Of a stretch of 5,973 bases of DNA, positions 1 to 5,940 are shown in pieces. Origin of the DNA: JBOGED01 sp050743625 (GTDB lineage: Bacteria; Actinomycetota; Nitriliruptoria; Euzebyales; Egibacteraceae); the NCBI GenBank assembly GCA_050743625.1, contig JBOGED010000544.1, positions 1-5,973 of the forward strand, given 5' to 3'. Below the pieces are notes generated by a model. It ran no database searches. It had not been told where the DNA came from and saw only the letters and a list, made by a program, of their open reading frames with translations. Every line of letters begins with the position of its first letter. Within the stretch, counting starts at the first letter, position 1. The position numbers and the translations under genes were made by a program.

Positions 1-38
1 ACTTAGGAGAGCATGCTCCCCTAAGTCGGAGTTAGGGG
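1..38 (-). terminator. Overlapping hairpins after gcvPB, possible terminator
   Basis: Bases 1-26 form a near-perfect 26-base palindrome (arms starting ACTTAGG and ending CCTAAGT, one mismatch at 8/19, centre GCATGC). A second stem pairs CCCCTAA (18-24) with TTAGGGG (32-38) around a 7-base loop and takes in the gcvPB stop codon. The two stems share bases 18-24, so they cannot form together. The position directly after the last glycine-cleavage gene on the minus strand suits transcription termination. No T-run follows the second stem, and whatever follows the first is outside the window, so a Rho-independent terminator is only possible. It could instead be part of a dispersed repeat cut by the window edge. 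Confidence 0.4.
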
Positions 39-1585
39 GACCAGGTGAGGCGGGGGTGGCGGGCGGCGGCGGCTTCGTCTACCCGGCCGATGGGAGTGGA
101 GTGTGGCGCCGATCGTGCGGCCGCGCCCTCGTCGGCCGCGGCCTCGGTGGCGACCGTGATGAGGGCGCGCGCCAGGGCCTCGACCGTCTGAGGGCTCTCG
201 GTCTCGGTCGGCTCGATCATCAGGGCCTCTTCGACGATCAGCGGGAAGTACATCGTCGGCGGGTGGAACCCCTCGTCGATGAGGCGCTTGGCCAGGTCCA
301 GCGCCTTGATGCCGTGAGCCCGGCGCAGCGCGGCTGAGGAGGCGACGAACTCGTGCATGCAGGGACCGTCGAAAGGGAACTCGTAGGCGCCGCGGAGGCG
401 CTCCTTCAGGTAGCGGGCGTTGAGGACGGCGCACTCGCTGGCACGCCGGAGCCCGTCCCCGCCGTTGGCGAGGATGTAGGCGTAGGCCCGGGCCAGCACG
501 AGCGCGTTGCCATGCCAGCCGTGGATGCGGCCGATGGATCGCTCTGGCATGACCCACCGGTACCGATCGGTGTTGCCGGCCGTGTCACCATCGGCGACCT
601 GCCGGGGCAGCGGGCCGGGCAGGAAGGGTGCGAGGCGCTCGCTCACGGCCACCGGGCCGGCGCCTGGGCCACCCCCGCCATGTGGGGTGGCGAACGTCTT
701 GTGGAGGTTCAGGTGCACAATGTCGAAACCCATGTCGCCGGGCCGGACCCTGCCCAAGATGGCGTTAAGGTTCGCGCCGTCGTAGTAGAGGAGCCCGCCA
801 GCGGCGTGGACGGCATCCGCGATCGGCTCGATGTCGGCCTCGAACAGGCCGAGCGTGTTCGGATTGGTGAGCATGAGGCCCGCGACGTCGCTGTCGATCA
901 CGCGGCGCAGCGCGTCGAGGTCGATAAGGCCGCGGGCGTCGGAGGGCACGTCGACCACCTCGTAGCCGGCCATCCTGACCGACGCGGGGTTCGTGCCGTG
1001 CGCCGAGTCGGGTATGAGCACCTTGCGGGGAGCGCGGCCCTTCCATGAGTGCCAGGCCCGCATGATGAGGAGGCCGGTTAGCTCGCCTTGGGCGCCCGCG
1101 GCGGGCTGCAGGGTGGCGGCGGTGGTGCCGGTCACTTCGCAGAGGTCGTGCTCGAGCGCCGCGAGGAGGGCAAGCCAGCCCTGGATCTGGCTCGCCGGCT
1201 GGGACGGGTGGCAGCCGGTCAGCCCCGGCAAGACGGCAACGGCGTCGCAGACCTTCGGGTTGTACTTCATCGTGCATGACCCGAGCGGATACGCGCCGTG
1301 GTCGATGGAGTAGTTACGGGACGCGAGGCGAGAGGCGTGGGCGACCAGGTCGCGCTCGGACACCTCGGGCAGGGCGGGGGGCTGGGGAGCCAGATGGCTG
1401 GCGGGCACCAACTCCCCCGCGGTCCACTCGGGCAGCTCCGTCGCTCGGAAAGAGAACGCCTGGCGCCCGGCTGAGGACAGCTCGAAGATCCCTGGTTCCG
1501 CAGCCCGTCCCATCAACGGGAGGGAGCTCGCCCGTCCTCCGCTCTGGCCGCAGAGGATCTCGGGAACAGGTGCCGCGCCCGTCAC
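32..1585 (-). CDS. gcvPB: Glycine dehydrogenase (decarboxylating) subunit 2, P-protein C-terminal chain
   Basis: This is the PLP-bearing chain of the split P-protein. With subunit 1 it decarboxylates glycine in the cytoplasm and loads the aminomethyl group onto the lipoyl arm of H-protein. It has 517 residues, near the usual length or slightly above. Family signatures are PLGSCTMKYNP (100-110), SAHGTNPAS (194-202), YYDGANLNA (267-275) and HLNLHKTFATPHGGGGPG (291-308), where K296 is the expected PLP Schiff-base lysine. The C-terminal HSTPIGRVDE (495-504) is also typical. The start is GTG at 1583-1585, overlapping the gcvPA TGA as GTGA, which suggests translational coupling. ATG at codon 25 would sit closer to the conserved IFELSS (33-38) but has no Shine-Dalgarno-like sequence upstream, only pyrimidine-rich sequence. 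The stop is TAA at 32-34. The reading frame is intact and all key motifs are present. Confidence 0.96.
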   Translation of the reverse strand: MTGAAPVPEILCGQSGGRASSLPLMGRAAEPGIFELSSAGRQAFSFRATELPEWTAGELVPASHLAPQPPALPEVSERDLVAHASRLASRNYSIDHGAYPLGSCTMKYNPKVCDAVAVLPGLTGCHPSQPASQIQGWLALLAALEHDLCEVTGTTAATLQPAAGAQGELTGLLIMRAWHSWKGRAPRKVLIPDSAHGTNPASVRMAGYEVVDVPSDARGLIDLDALRRVIDSDVAGLMLTNPNTLGLFEADIEPIADAVHAAGGLLYYDGANLNAILGRVRPGDMGFDIVHLNLHKTFATPHGGGGPGAGPVAVSERLAPFLPGPLPRQVADGDTAGNTDRYRWVMPERSIGRIHGWHGNALVLARAYAYILANGGDGLRRASECAVLNARYLKERLRGAYEFPFDGPCMHEFVASSAALRRAHGIKALDLAKRLIDEGFHPPTMYFPLIVEEALMIEPTETESPQTVEALARALITVATEAAADEGAAARSAPHSTPIGRVDEAAAARHPRLTWSP

Positions 1586-2937
1586 GCCACGGCCTTCTCG
1601 AAGGCGATGGCGAACCCGTCGATGTCCGCTCGGGTGCGCGTCTCGGTCACGGTGACGAGAAGCGCGTGCCCTAGCTCGGGATAGTCGGGCTCGAGCTCGA
1701 GCCCGCCGAGAAACCCGGCCTCGGCCAGGCGCTCCAGCACGATGGCGGCTGGCCGCGGTGTCCGCGCCGCGAACTCGTAGAGGGTCGGGGCGGGGGTTGC
1801 CATCTCGACGCCACGGATGGCGAGCAGCGCCTCCCGCGTGTAGCGGGCACCCCGAGCGCAGCGCAATGCCAGCTCCCGCAGGCCGGCGGGCCCGAGCCAG
1901 GCGAGGTGCAGCGCCATCGTGATGGCGACGACCGTTTGGTTGGTGCAGATGTTCGAGGACGCTCCCGCACGGCGGATGTGCTGCTCACGGGTGGCCAGCG
2001 TGAGGACGTAAGCGCGCCGGCCAGACGCATCCATTCCCTCGCCGACCAGGCGCCCTGGCAGCCACCGGCGCACGAACGGAGCGTCGCGGGCGGCGAACAG
2101 CCCCACATACGGGCCACCGAACGCGAGCGGGGTGCCGAAGGGCTGCCCCTCCCCCACCGCGATGTCGGCCCCCAGCGCCCCGACGGGATGGAGCAGCCCC
2201 GCCGCGACGGGATCGGCCTGCGCCACGAGCAGGGCGCCGGTGGCGTGAGCCCTCTCCGCCGCCGCGGCGACGTCCTCCAGCGCTCCGAGGTAGTTGGGAT
2301 AGTCGACGAGCAGGGCGGCGGGCTCACCCAGATCGTCGGGCCAGGCCGTGACGCCGTCGACCAGCGGCGCCTCACGGATCTCCAGGCGCGGGCCGCACAC
2401 CGTCGCGATCACAGCGCGCGCGGCCGGGCGCACGCCTCGCGAGACCCATACCAGCCGCCGTCCGGTGGCGGCGGAGGCCAGGCTGAGGCCTTCGGCGGCC
2501 GCTGACGCGCCGTCATAGAGCGAGGCGTTCGCGACGTCCGTGCCGGTCAGGCGGCACACCATCGTCTGGTACTCGAACAAGGCCTGGAGGACGCCCTGCG
2601 ACAGCTCCGGCTGGTAGGGCGTGTATGAGGTCAGCAGCTCGCTCTGCCGCGCCAACGCGGATACGGCCGACGGGACCTCGTGCTCGTACGCGCCACCTCC
2701 GGCGAAGCACACGAGACGGTCGTGCCCCATGGCGGTGCCGCAAGGGCGGTTGCGGGCGGCCAGCTCACCCACGTGGTCGAGGACGTCCGCCTCCGAGCAT
2801 CCTGGCGCGAGGCCGAGCCCGCTCGCCAAGCGGACCGCCGCCGGGATGTGGTCGAACAGCTGGTCAAGGCTTTCCAGGCCGAGGAAGCCGAGCATGGCCT
2901 CGATCTCGGCCTCGGTGTGCGGAACGAAGTGCCCCAT
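1582..2937 (-). CDS. gcvPA: Glycine dehydrogenase (decarboxylating) subunit 1, P-protein N-terminal chain
   Basis: This is the N-terminal half of the split P-protein and the partner of the downstream gcvPB product. It has 451 residues, normal for the family (about 445-450). Family stretches in order are: the N-terminal FVPHTEAEIEAML (4-16); FAGGGAYEHEVPSAV (78-92); SYTPYQPELSQGVLQALFEY (104-123); TGTDVANASLYDGASA (131-146); FGGPYVGLFA (273-282); and REQHIRRAGASSNICTNQ (317-334). As expected for subunit 1, the PLP lysine motif is absent and lies in subunit 2. The ATG start at 2935-2937 is followed at once by the conserved N-terminus. No clear Shine-Dalgarno sequence precedes it. The gene ends in a 4-base GTGA overlap with gcvPB. 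A 214-base spacer separates it from gcvT upstream, so shared transcription with gcvT is likely but not shown by the sequence. Confidence 0.96.
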   Translation of the reverse strand: MGHFVPHTEAEIEAMLGFLGLESLDQLFDHIPAAVRLASGLGLAPGCSEADVLDHVGELAARNRPCGTAMGHDRLVCFAGGGAYEHEVPSAVSALARQSELLTSYTPYQPELSQGVLQALFEYQTMVCRLTGTDVANASLYDGASAAAEGLSLASAATGRRLVWVSRGVRPAARAVIATVCGPRLEIREAPLVDGVTAWPDDLGEPAALLVDYPNYLGALEDVAAAAERAHATGALLVAQADPVAAGLLHPVGALGADIAVGEGQPFGTPLAFGGPYVGLFAARDAPFVRRWLPGRLVGEGMDASGRRAYVLTLATREQHIRRAGASSNICTNQTVVAITMALHLAWLGPAGLRELALRCARGARYTREALLAIRGVEMATPAPTLYEFAARTPRPAAIVLERLAEAGFLGGLELEPDYPELGHALLVTVTETRTRADIDGFAIAFEKAVA

Positions 2938-3015
2938 AGCTAACCGAGCTTAGGGCTCGCGCGGATAGGTGTCTCGCCATCAGCACGCGAGCCGGGGCGT
3001 AAGGTCACGGTCACG

Positions 3016-3051
3016 CTGCAGTTTTCCTCCGTATGCGGAGGAAAACTGCAG
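3016..3051. repeat. Perfect 36-base palindromic repeat, copy A
   Basis: The left arm CTGCAGTTTTCCTCCG (3016-3031) is the exact reverse complement of the right arm CGGAGGAAAACTGCAG (3036-3051), around a 4-base TATG loop. This gives a 16-bp stem. As RNA from either strand it would be a very stable hairpin. No T-run follows on either strand, so it is not a classic terminator. A related diverged copy lies about 30 bases away, which suggests a REP-like or small non-autonomous palindromic element rather than a one-off structure. In transcript from the operon it could affect mRNA stability or expression between gcvT and gcvPA. Confidence 0.85.
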
Positions 3052-3078
3052 GTCAAGACCAGCCCGCCAGCCGGGGGA

Positions 3079-3111
3079 CGCAACAATCCTGCGTATGCGG
3101 AGGAAACTGCG
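3079..3111. repeat. Degraded palindromic repeat, copy B
   Basis: This shares the 15-base core CGTATGCGGAGGAAA with copy A (3092-3106 here, 3030-3044 in copy A), followed by CTGC in both, with one fewer A here. The left half has drifted to CAACAATCCTG, so the stem is imperfect: CCTGCG opposes CGGAGG with a mismatch, and only the outer CGCA/TGCG pair remains. The right halves of A and B are nearly identical while the left halves differ. That pattern fits two copies of one palindromic element, with this one decaying. Confidence 0.65.
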
Positions 3112-3151
3112 CCTTCCCGCACAGTCAGGACTGGCCTATCCGCGCAGCCAC

Positions 3152-4246
3152 TTACCCGCGTTCCGCCTGGAGGAAAGGCGGTCGGGTCACGCGCCCGTCC
3201 GCCCGGCGGCCGCGGATCTCCACCTCGACGTCGGTTCCTGGCGCCGTGCCGGGGGGAAGGAACGCGAGCGCGATCCCCCGCCCGAGGACGGGCGAGAGGT
3301 TGCCGCTCGTCACCTCACCGGCCCGCCGGCCGCCGATGAGCACCGGGCATCCCTCACGCGGGACCCGGCGATCCGCCAGCACGACCCCGGCCAGGCGGCG
3401 GGCCGGGCCTCGCTGGCGCTCTGCAAGGAGGGCGTCGCGGCCCTGGAACGCGGGCTTGTCCCACCCAACCACCCATCCGAGGCCGGCTTGGAGCGGCGTG
3501 ACACCGGGCCCCAGCTCGTGCCCGTGGAGGGGATAGCCCATCTCCAGGCGGAGGAGGTCGCGAGCGCCGAGCCCGGCCGGTCTGACGCCAACGTCCAGCA
3601 GCGCCCGCCATGTCGGCCCGGCCGCCTCGCGCGGCAGGAACAGCTCGACGCCGGGCTCTCCCGTGTACCCCGTGCCGCCGACAAGTGCCTCGCCGCCCGG
3701 CACGGCCGCCCGTGTCACGTCGAGGTGGGGCACGACCGCGGCCTCTGGGGCAATCTCTCCCAGATGGTGGAGGGCAGACGGCCCTTGTACCGCGAGAAAC
3801 GCGCGCTGGTGGGTCACGTCCTCCACAACGACGCCACCGGGCGCGGCGGCGGCCGCTCGCTGTAAGGCCTGCAACGCGGGGCCTGTGTTCGACGCGTTCG
3901 GGACGACCAGAAACTCCTCCTCCACGACCCACCACACGATCATGTCGTCGACCACATGCCCGTCGGCGCCGTCGAGCAGGTGGGTGTACTGCGCTCGTCC
4001 CGGCTTGATACGGGAGAGGTCGTTCGACAGAAGGCCTTGGAGCCCGGCGAACGCCCCCGCACCCCGCACCCACACCGACCCGAGATGCGACACGTCGAAG
4101 ACGGCCGCGTCCTCACGGCAGGCGCGATGCTCCTCGATGACGCTGCCATACCGCAACGGCATCTCCCACCCACCAAACGGCACCATCCGCGCCCCAAGCG
4201 CCCGATGCTCGCCGTCAAGCAGGCTCCGCCACAGTCCAGGGGTCAT
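3152..4246 (-). CDS. gcvT: Aminomethyltransferase (glycine cleavage T-protein)
   Basis: T-protein releases ammonia from the aminomethyl group held on H-protein and transfers the carbon to tetrahydrofolate, giving 5,10-methylene-THF in the cytoplasm. It has 364 residues, the usual length. Visible family features are ARMVPFGGWEMPLRYGS (19-35), VFDVSHLG (49-56), VVDDMIVWW (98-106; the Asp pair at 100-101 covers the family's catalytic aspartate), the GTGYTGEPGVE stretch in the middle, GLGARDLLRLEMGYPLHGHE, and TSGNLSPVLGRGIALAF near the C-terminus. These separate it from sarcosine-oxidase or YgfZ-type relatives, and the gcvPA/gcvPB neighbours support the call. The ATG start at 4244-4246 matches the usual N-terminus. 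Only weak purine content precedes it. The stop is TAA. A 218-base gene-free region upstream makes it the likely first gene of the gcv unit. Confidence 0.96.
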   Translation of the reverse strand: MTPGLWRSLLDGEHRALGARMVPFGGWEMPLRYGSVIEEHRACREDAAVFDVSHLGSVWVRGAGAFAGLQGLLSNDLSRIKPGRAQYTHLLDGADGHVVDDMIVWWVVEEEFLVVPNASNTGPALQALQRAAAAAPGGVVVEDVTHQRAFLAVQGPSALHHLGEIAPEAAVVPHLDVTRAAVPGGEALVGGTGYTGEPGVELFLPREAAGPTWRALLDVGVRPAGLGARDLLRLEMGYPLHGHELGPGVTPLQAGLGWVVGWDKPAFQGRDALLAERQRGPARRLAGVVLADRRVPREGCPVLIGGRRAGEVTSGNLSPVLGRGIALAFLPPGTAPGTDVEVEIRGRRADGRVTRPPFLQAERG

Positions 4247-4464
4247 CGAACGAGCCTACGGCCGATCGCGCTGCCCCGCCCCTTCCTAGGAACGTGGCGC
4301 GGTTGGCAGGCCGCTCATCCCGAACAGGGAGCCACACCGACCGGCGATAACTTCAGGCCGCGTTCGCGTTGGAGTTCTTGCTCTCTCGCTGAGCGCTCAG
4401 TGAGCGCTCCGTCTGCCAGGAGTTCAGGGCCGTCTGCCCGAATGAGTCCGAAGCCCAGGACGCG
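4247..4464 (-). other. Gene-free region upstream of gcvT
   Basis: These 218 bases separate the unknown 100-codon gene from gcvT, and probably hold the gcvT promoter and leader. I checked the minus strand for the glycine-riboswitch core (GCCGAAGG-type segment, then an AACTCTCAGG-type segment) and did not find it, nor a tetrahydrofolate riboswitch. No convincing -35/-10 pair stands out. The one clear structure is the inverted repeat at 4391-4409. Confidence 0.5.
4391..4409. promoter_or_regulatory. Perfect 19-base inverted repeat, operator-like
   Basis: GAGCGCTCA (4391-4399) and TGAGCGCTC (4401-4409) are exact reverse complements around a single G. Each arm contains the 8-base palindrome GAGCGCTC, so the site is also a direct repeat of TGAGCGCTC at an 11-base step (4390 and 4401), about one helical turn. 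Such nested symmetry suits a dimeric or paired-dimer repressor of the TetR type. It lies about 145 bases upstream of the gcvT start. The alternative is an RNA hairpin ending the upstream transcript, since it lies 56-74 bases past the stop of the 100-codon gene, but no T-run follows. Confidence 0.4.
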
Positions 4465-4767
4465 TCACTCTTGTTCGCCCCGGTGAGTGCGATACTGCTC
4501 TCGCACCGGGTGGAGGATCAACGTCTCGCCAGCCAACCCCACGACGGCTTGACGATGCATCGGCGGGGCGGACGCCAACACAATCGCGTCCGCGGCCATG
4601 TCTCGTAATATTCGAACCAGCTCAGCGGCGGTCTTACCCACGTGGGAAACGTGGATGACTTCGATGTTCTGCCCGAAGATGCGGCGGAACTCGCCCTCCC
4701 GGGCCTCGGCGATGAATGCCGTCAGCCTCGGTGGCGGCGTGATGTGGACGATACGGAGGGGCGTCAC
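4465..4767 (-). CDS. Unrecognised 100-residue alpha/beta protein
   Basis: I do not recognise this family. The sequence reads like a small Rossmann-like alpha/beta fold: a strand LRIVHIT (4-10), then PPPR, a helix around 15-32, a strand IEVIHVSH (35-42), a helix TAAELVRILRDMA (46-58), a strand DAIVLAS (60-66), an APPMHRQAV turn and helix, and a strand ETLILHPV (81-88). The tail is charged. There is no signal peptide, membrane segment or metal-binding Cys cluster. The start is GTG at 4765-4767, 12 bases after the stop of the preceding small gene and in the same frame as it, so the two may be one interrupted gene. No Shine-Dalgarno sequence is evident. The balanced amino-acid make-up and predicted fold argue that it is truly coding. 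Resemblance to a response-regulator or racemase-type half-domain is only structural guesswork. Confidence 0.7.
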   Translation of the reverse strand: MTPLRIVHITPPPRLTAFIAEAREGEFRRIFGQNIEVIHVSHVGKTAAELVRILRDMAADAIVLASAPPMHRQAVVGLAGETLILHPVREQYRTHRGEQE

Positions 4768-4779
4768 TGTCGCCGACGA

Positions 4780-5037
4780 TCACGACCGCTGGAGTGCCTC
4801 TAGTTCGCGTGCCCGAGCGACGAGCTCCCACACCATTCCCTCGTTGTACGGCTCACCCCGATCACATTGCGCCTCGAACGATTCCAGGAGCTGGATGGCC
4901 GAGTAGTCCTGGTAGGGACGCTGGGGGCCGCAGCCGTTGGTTGTCTGGTGCGCGGGCGCTGATGAAATTTGTGCGCTCATGCCCGTCAGCCTACGACCTG
5001 GGCACCCCTTGGCCAAAGCACCTGCTACGCCTCTCAC
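4780..5037 (-). CDS. Unrecognised small protein downstream of pqqB
   Basis: Family unknown. Two starts are plausible. GTG at 5035-5037 gives 85 residues and overlaps the pqqB TGA as GTGA, the same arrangement as gcvPA/gcvPB. ATG at 4978-4980 gives 66 residues beginning MSAQISSAPAH. The extra 19 N-terminal residues are basic and low in information, so the ATG form is reasonable, but the overlap favours coupling. In the 66-residue form the first 25 residues look disordered. The rest, from YQDYSAIQLLESFEAQCD to the C-terminal WELVARARELEALQRS, looks like two helices with a GEPYNEG turn between them. There are two Cys (17 and 39) and no CxxC motif. It is not PqqD: it lacks that family's sequence pattern. 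Position suggests co-expression with pqqB but gives no function. Confidence 0.6.
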   Translation of the reverse strand: MRGVAGALAKGCPGRRLTGMSAQISSAPAHQTTNGCGPQRPYQDYSAIQLLESFEAQCDRGEPYNEGMVWELVARARELEALQRS

Positions 5038-5936
5038 AGCTCTAGGTCAGTACCGTCGCCGGCGACGTCGATCCCTTGGGCGCGCAGGGCGGCTCGCTCG
5101 GGGGAGTGTGCATCGGTGACGGGGTTGGTGTTGTTCAGGTGGGTGTAGCGGCGGAGCACGGCCGGGTGCCGGAGGAGCGCGCCCAGGCTGCCGTCCGGCC
5201 CGTCGATCGGCAGGTGCCCCATGGACTCGGCCGGAGCGTGGTGCCCGATCGCGCCGCGCATCTCGGCACCGGTCCAGAACGTCCCGTCGAGCAGCCGGCA
5301 GCCCGCGTCCATGATGAGCTCGTCGAACCCCGCTGGCCAGCTCGCCACGCAGGGCGCGTAGACCAGGACGCCGCCGGTGGCGACGTCGTGGAACCGATAG
5401 GCAAGAACCCATTGTCCCGCGGAGTGGGAGCCAGCGGCGTAGCGCGGCCGCTTGTCCCCCACCGCGAACGGCGTCACCAGGATCCTCACGTCGTCGAGGT
5501 CGAACGTCTCACCCGGCGTGACCTGGGCCCAGGACCACTGGCCGTACGGGTCGAGGATCTCACGGACCGGGAGGTCGTGCCGCAATGCGCCCAACACCGC
5601 CTCGCTGCCGAAGACCTCCAGTGCCGCGCCCTCGCGCAGCATCAGCAGGCCGATCGTGTGGTCCAGCTCGGCGTCGGTGAGCAGGACGCCGCGGATCGGC
5701 GTCTCTCGCGGCCCCGGCCCCGGCTTGAGCGCGGGGGTGGCGAGGATCTGGGCCCGGATATCCGGGGAGGCGTTCACGAGGTACCACCCCTGACCGTCCC
5801 CGCTGATCGCGAGGCAGTCCTGGGTCCGGGGAGGCACCTCGGCCCCGCCGCACCGCGCCGCCTCGCACAGCTGGCACGCGCAGTTCCACTGCGGCAACCC
5901 GCCACCAGCCGCGGTGCCGAGGATCCGGATCAGCAT
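5034..5936 (-). CDS. pqqB: PQQ biosynthesis protein PqqB
   Basis: PqqB is a metallo-beta-lactamase-fold protein of pyrroloquinoline quinone biosynthesis. The family is reported to act as an iron-dependent hydroxylase on the Glu-Tyr intermediate cut from PqqA. It has 300 residues, the usual length. Signatures are LGTAAGGGLPQWNCACQLC (6-24) with the CxCxxC set C19/C21/C24, LVNASPDIRAQ (53-63), LLTDAELDHTIGLLMLREG (85-103; the family's variant of the metallo-beta-lactamase metal motif, with D88, D92 and H93), DGTFW (218-222), SMGHLPIDGPDGS (238-250) and THLNNTNPVTD (265-275). The protein is cytosolic, with no signal peptide. ATG at 5934-5936 starts exactly at the family N-terminus. The preceding ORF stops 4 bases upstream, and only a weak AGAG could serve as ribosome-binding site. 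pqqC is not the next gene downstream; an unknown small gene is. Confidence 0.95.
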   Translation of the reverse strand: MLIRILGTAAGGGLPQWNCACQLCEAARCGGAEVPPRTQDCLAISGDGQGWYLVNASPDIRAQILATPALKPGPGPRETPIRGVLLTDAELDHTIGLLMLREGAALEVFGSEAVLGALRHDLPVREILDPYGQWSWAQVTPGETFDLDDVRILVTPFAVGDKRPRYAAGSHSAGQWVLAYRFHDVATGGVLVYAPCVASWPAGFDELIMDAGCRLLDGTFWTGAEMRGAIGHHAPAESMGHLPIDGPDGSLGALLRHPAVLRRYTHLNNTNPVTDAHSPERAALRAQGIDVAGDGTDLEL

Positions 5937-5940
5937 GGCT

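Larger units (their letters stand above)
2938..3151 (-). other. gcvT-gcvPA spacer without gcvH
   Basis: These 214 bases lie between two glycine-cleavage genes, in the place where gcvH often sits in split-P operons. H-protein is about 125-130 residues, so a full gene would not fit. I see no lipoyl-lysine motif (ESVKA-like) or other H-protein remnant in any frame. The 60-codon open frame at 2940-3122 is mostly the repeat read through. The spacer instead holds one perfect and one degraded palindrome, listed separately. No glycine-riboswitch core is recognisable on the minus strand. Confidence 0.7.

Noticed and set aside
353..1048. 231-codon plus-strand open frame
   Set aside because: It lies wholly antisense to the clearly conserved gcvPB. 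Long opposite-strand frames are expected in high-GC DNA, and its translation shows no family motifs.
3016..3060. Glycine-riboswitch-like piece (CGTATGCGGAGG followed by AACTGCAGGT)
   Set aside because: The resemblance to the end of a glycine aptamer is short and lies on the plus strand, while all gcv genes are on the minus strand. The conserved core before the hairpin is missing.
2940..3122. 60-codon minus-strand frame in the gcvT-gcvPA gap, as a gcvH remnant or small gene
   Set aside because: Much of it is the palindromic repeat translated (SFPPHTEENC). It has no lipoyl-lysine motif, and its neighbours give no coding support.
3163..3181. Small hairpin CCGCCT/AGGCGG as a gcvT terminator
   Set aside because: It lies inside the gcvT coding region before the stop, has only a 6-bp stem, and no T-run follows.
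2969..3865. 298-codon plus-strand open frame
   Set aside because: It runs through the palindromic repeats and then antisense to gcvT. The translation is rich in Arg, Pro and Gly, with no recognisable domain.
4310..4345. 5S rRNA-like word (CATCCCGAAC) on the plus strand
   Set aside because: Only about ten bases match. The following GGAAGTTAAG-type segment and the rest of the 5S structure are absent.
4780..5037. Small gene after pqqB as PqqD
   Set aside because: The size is similar, but the sequence lacks the PqqD pattern and is predicted as two helices with a disordered N-terminus.
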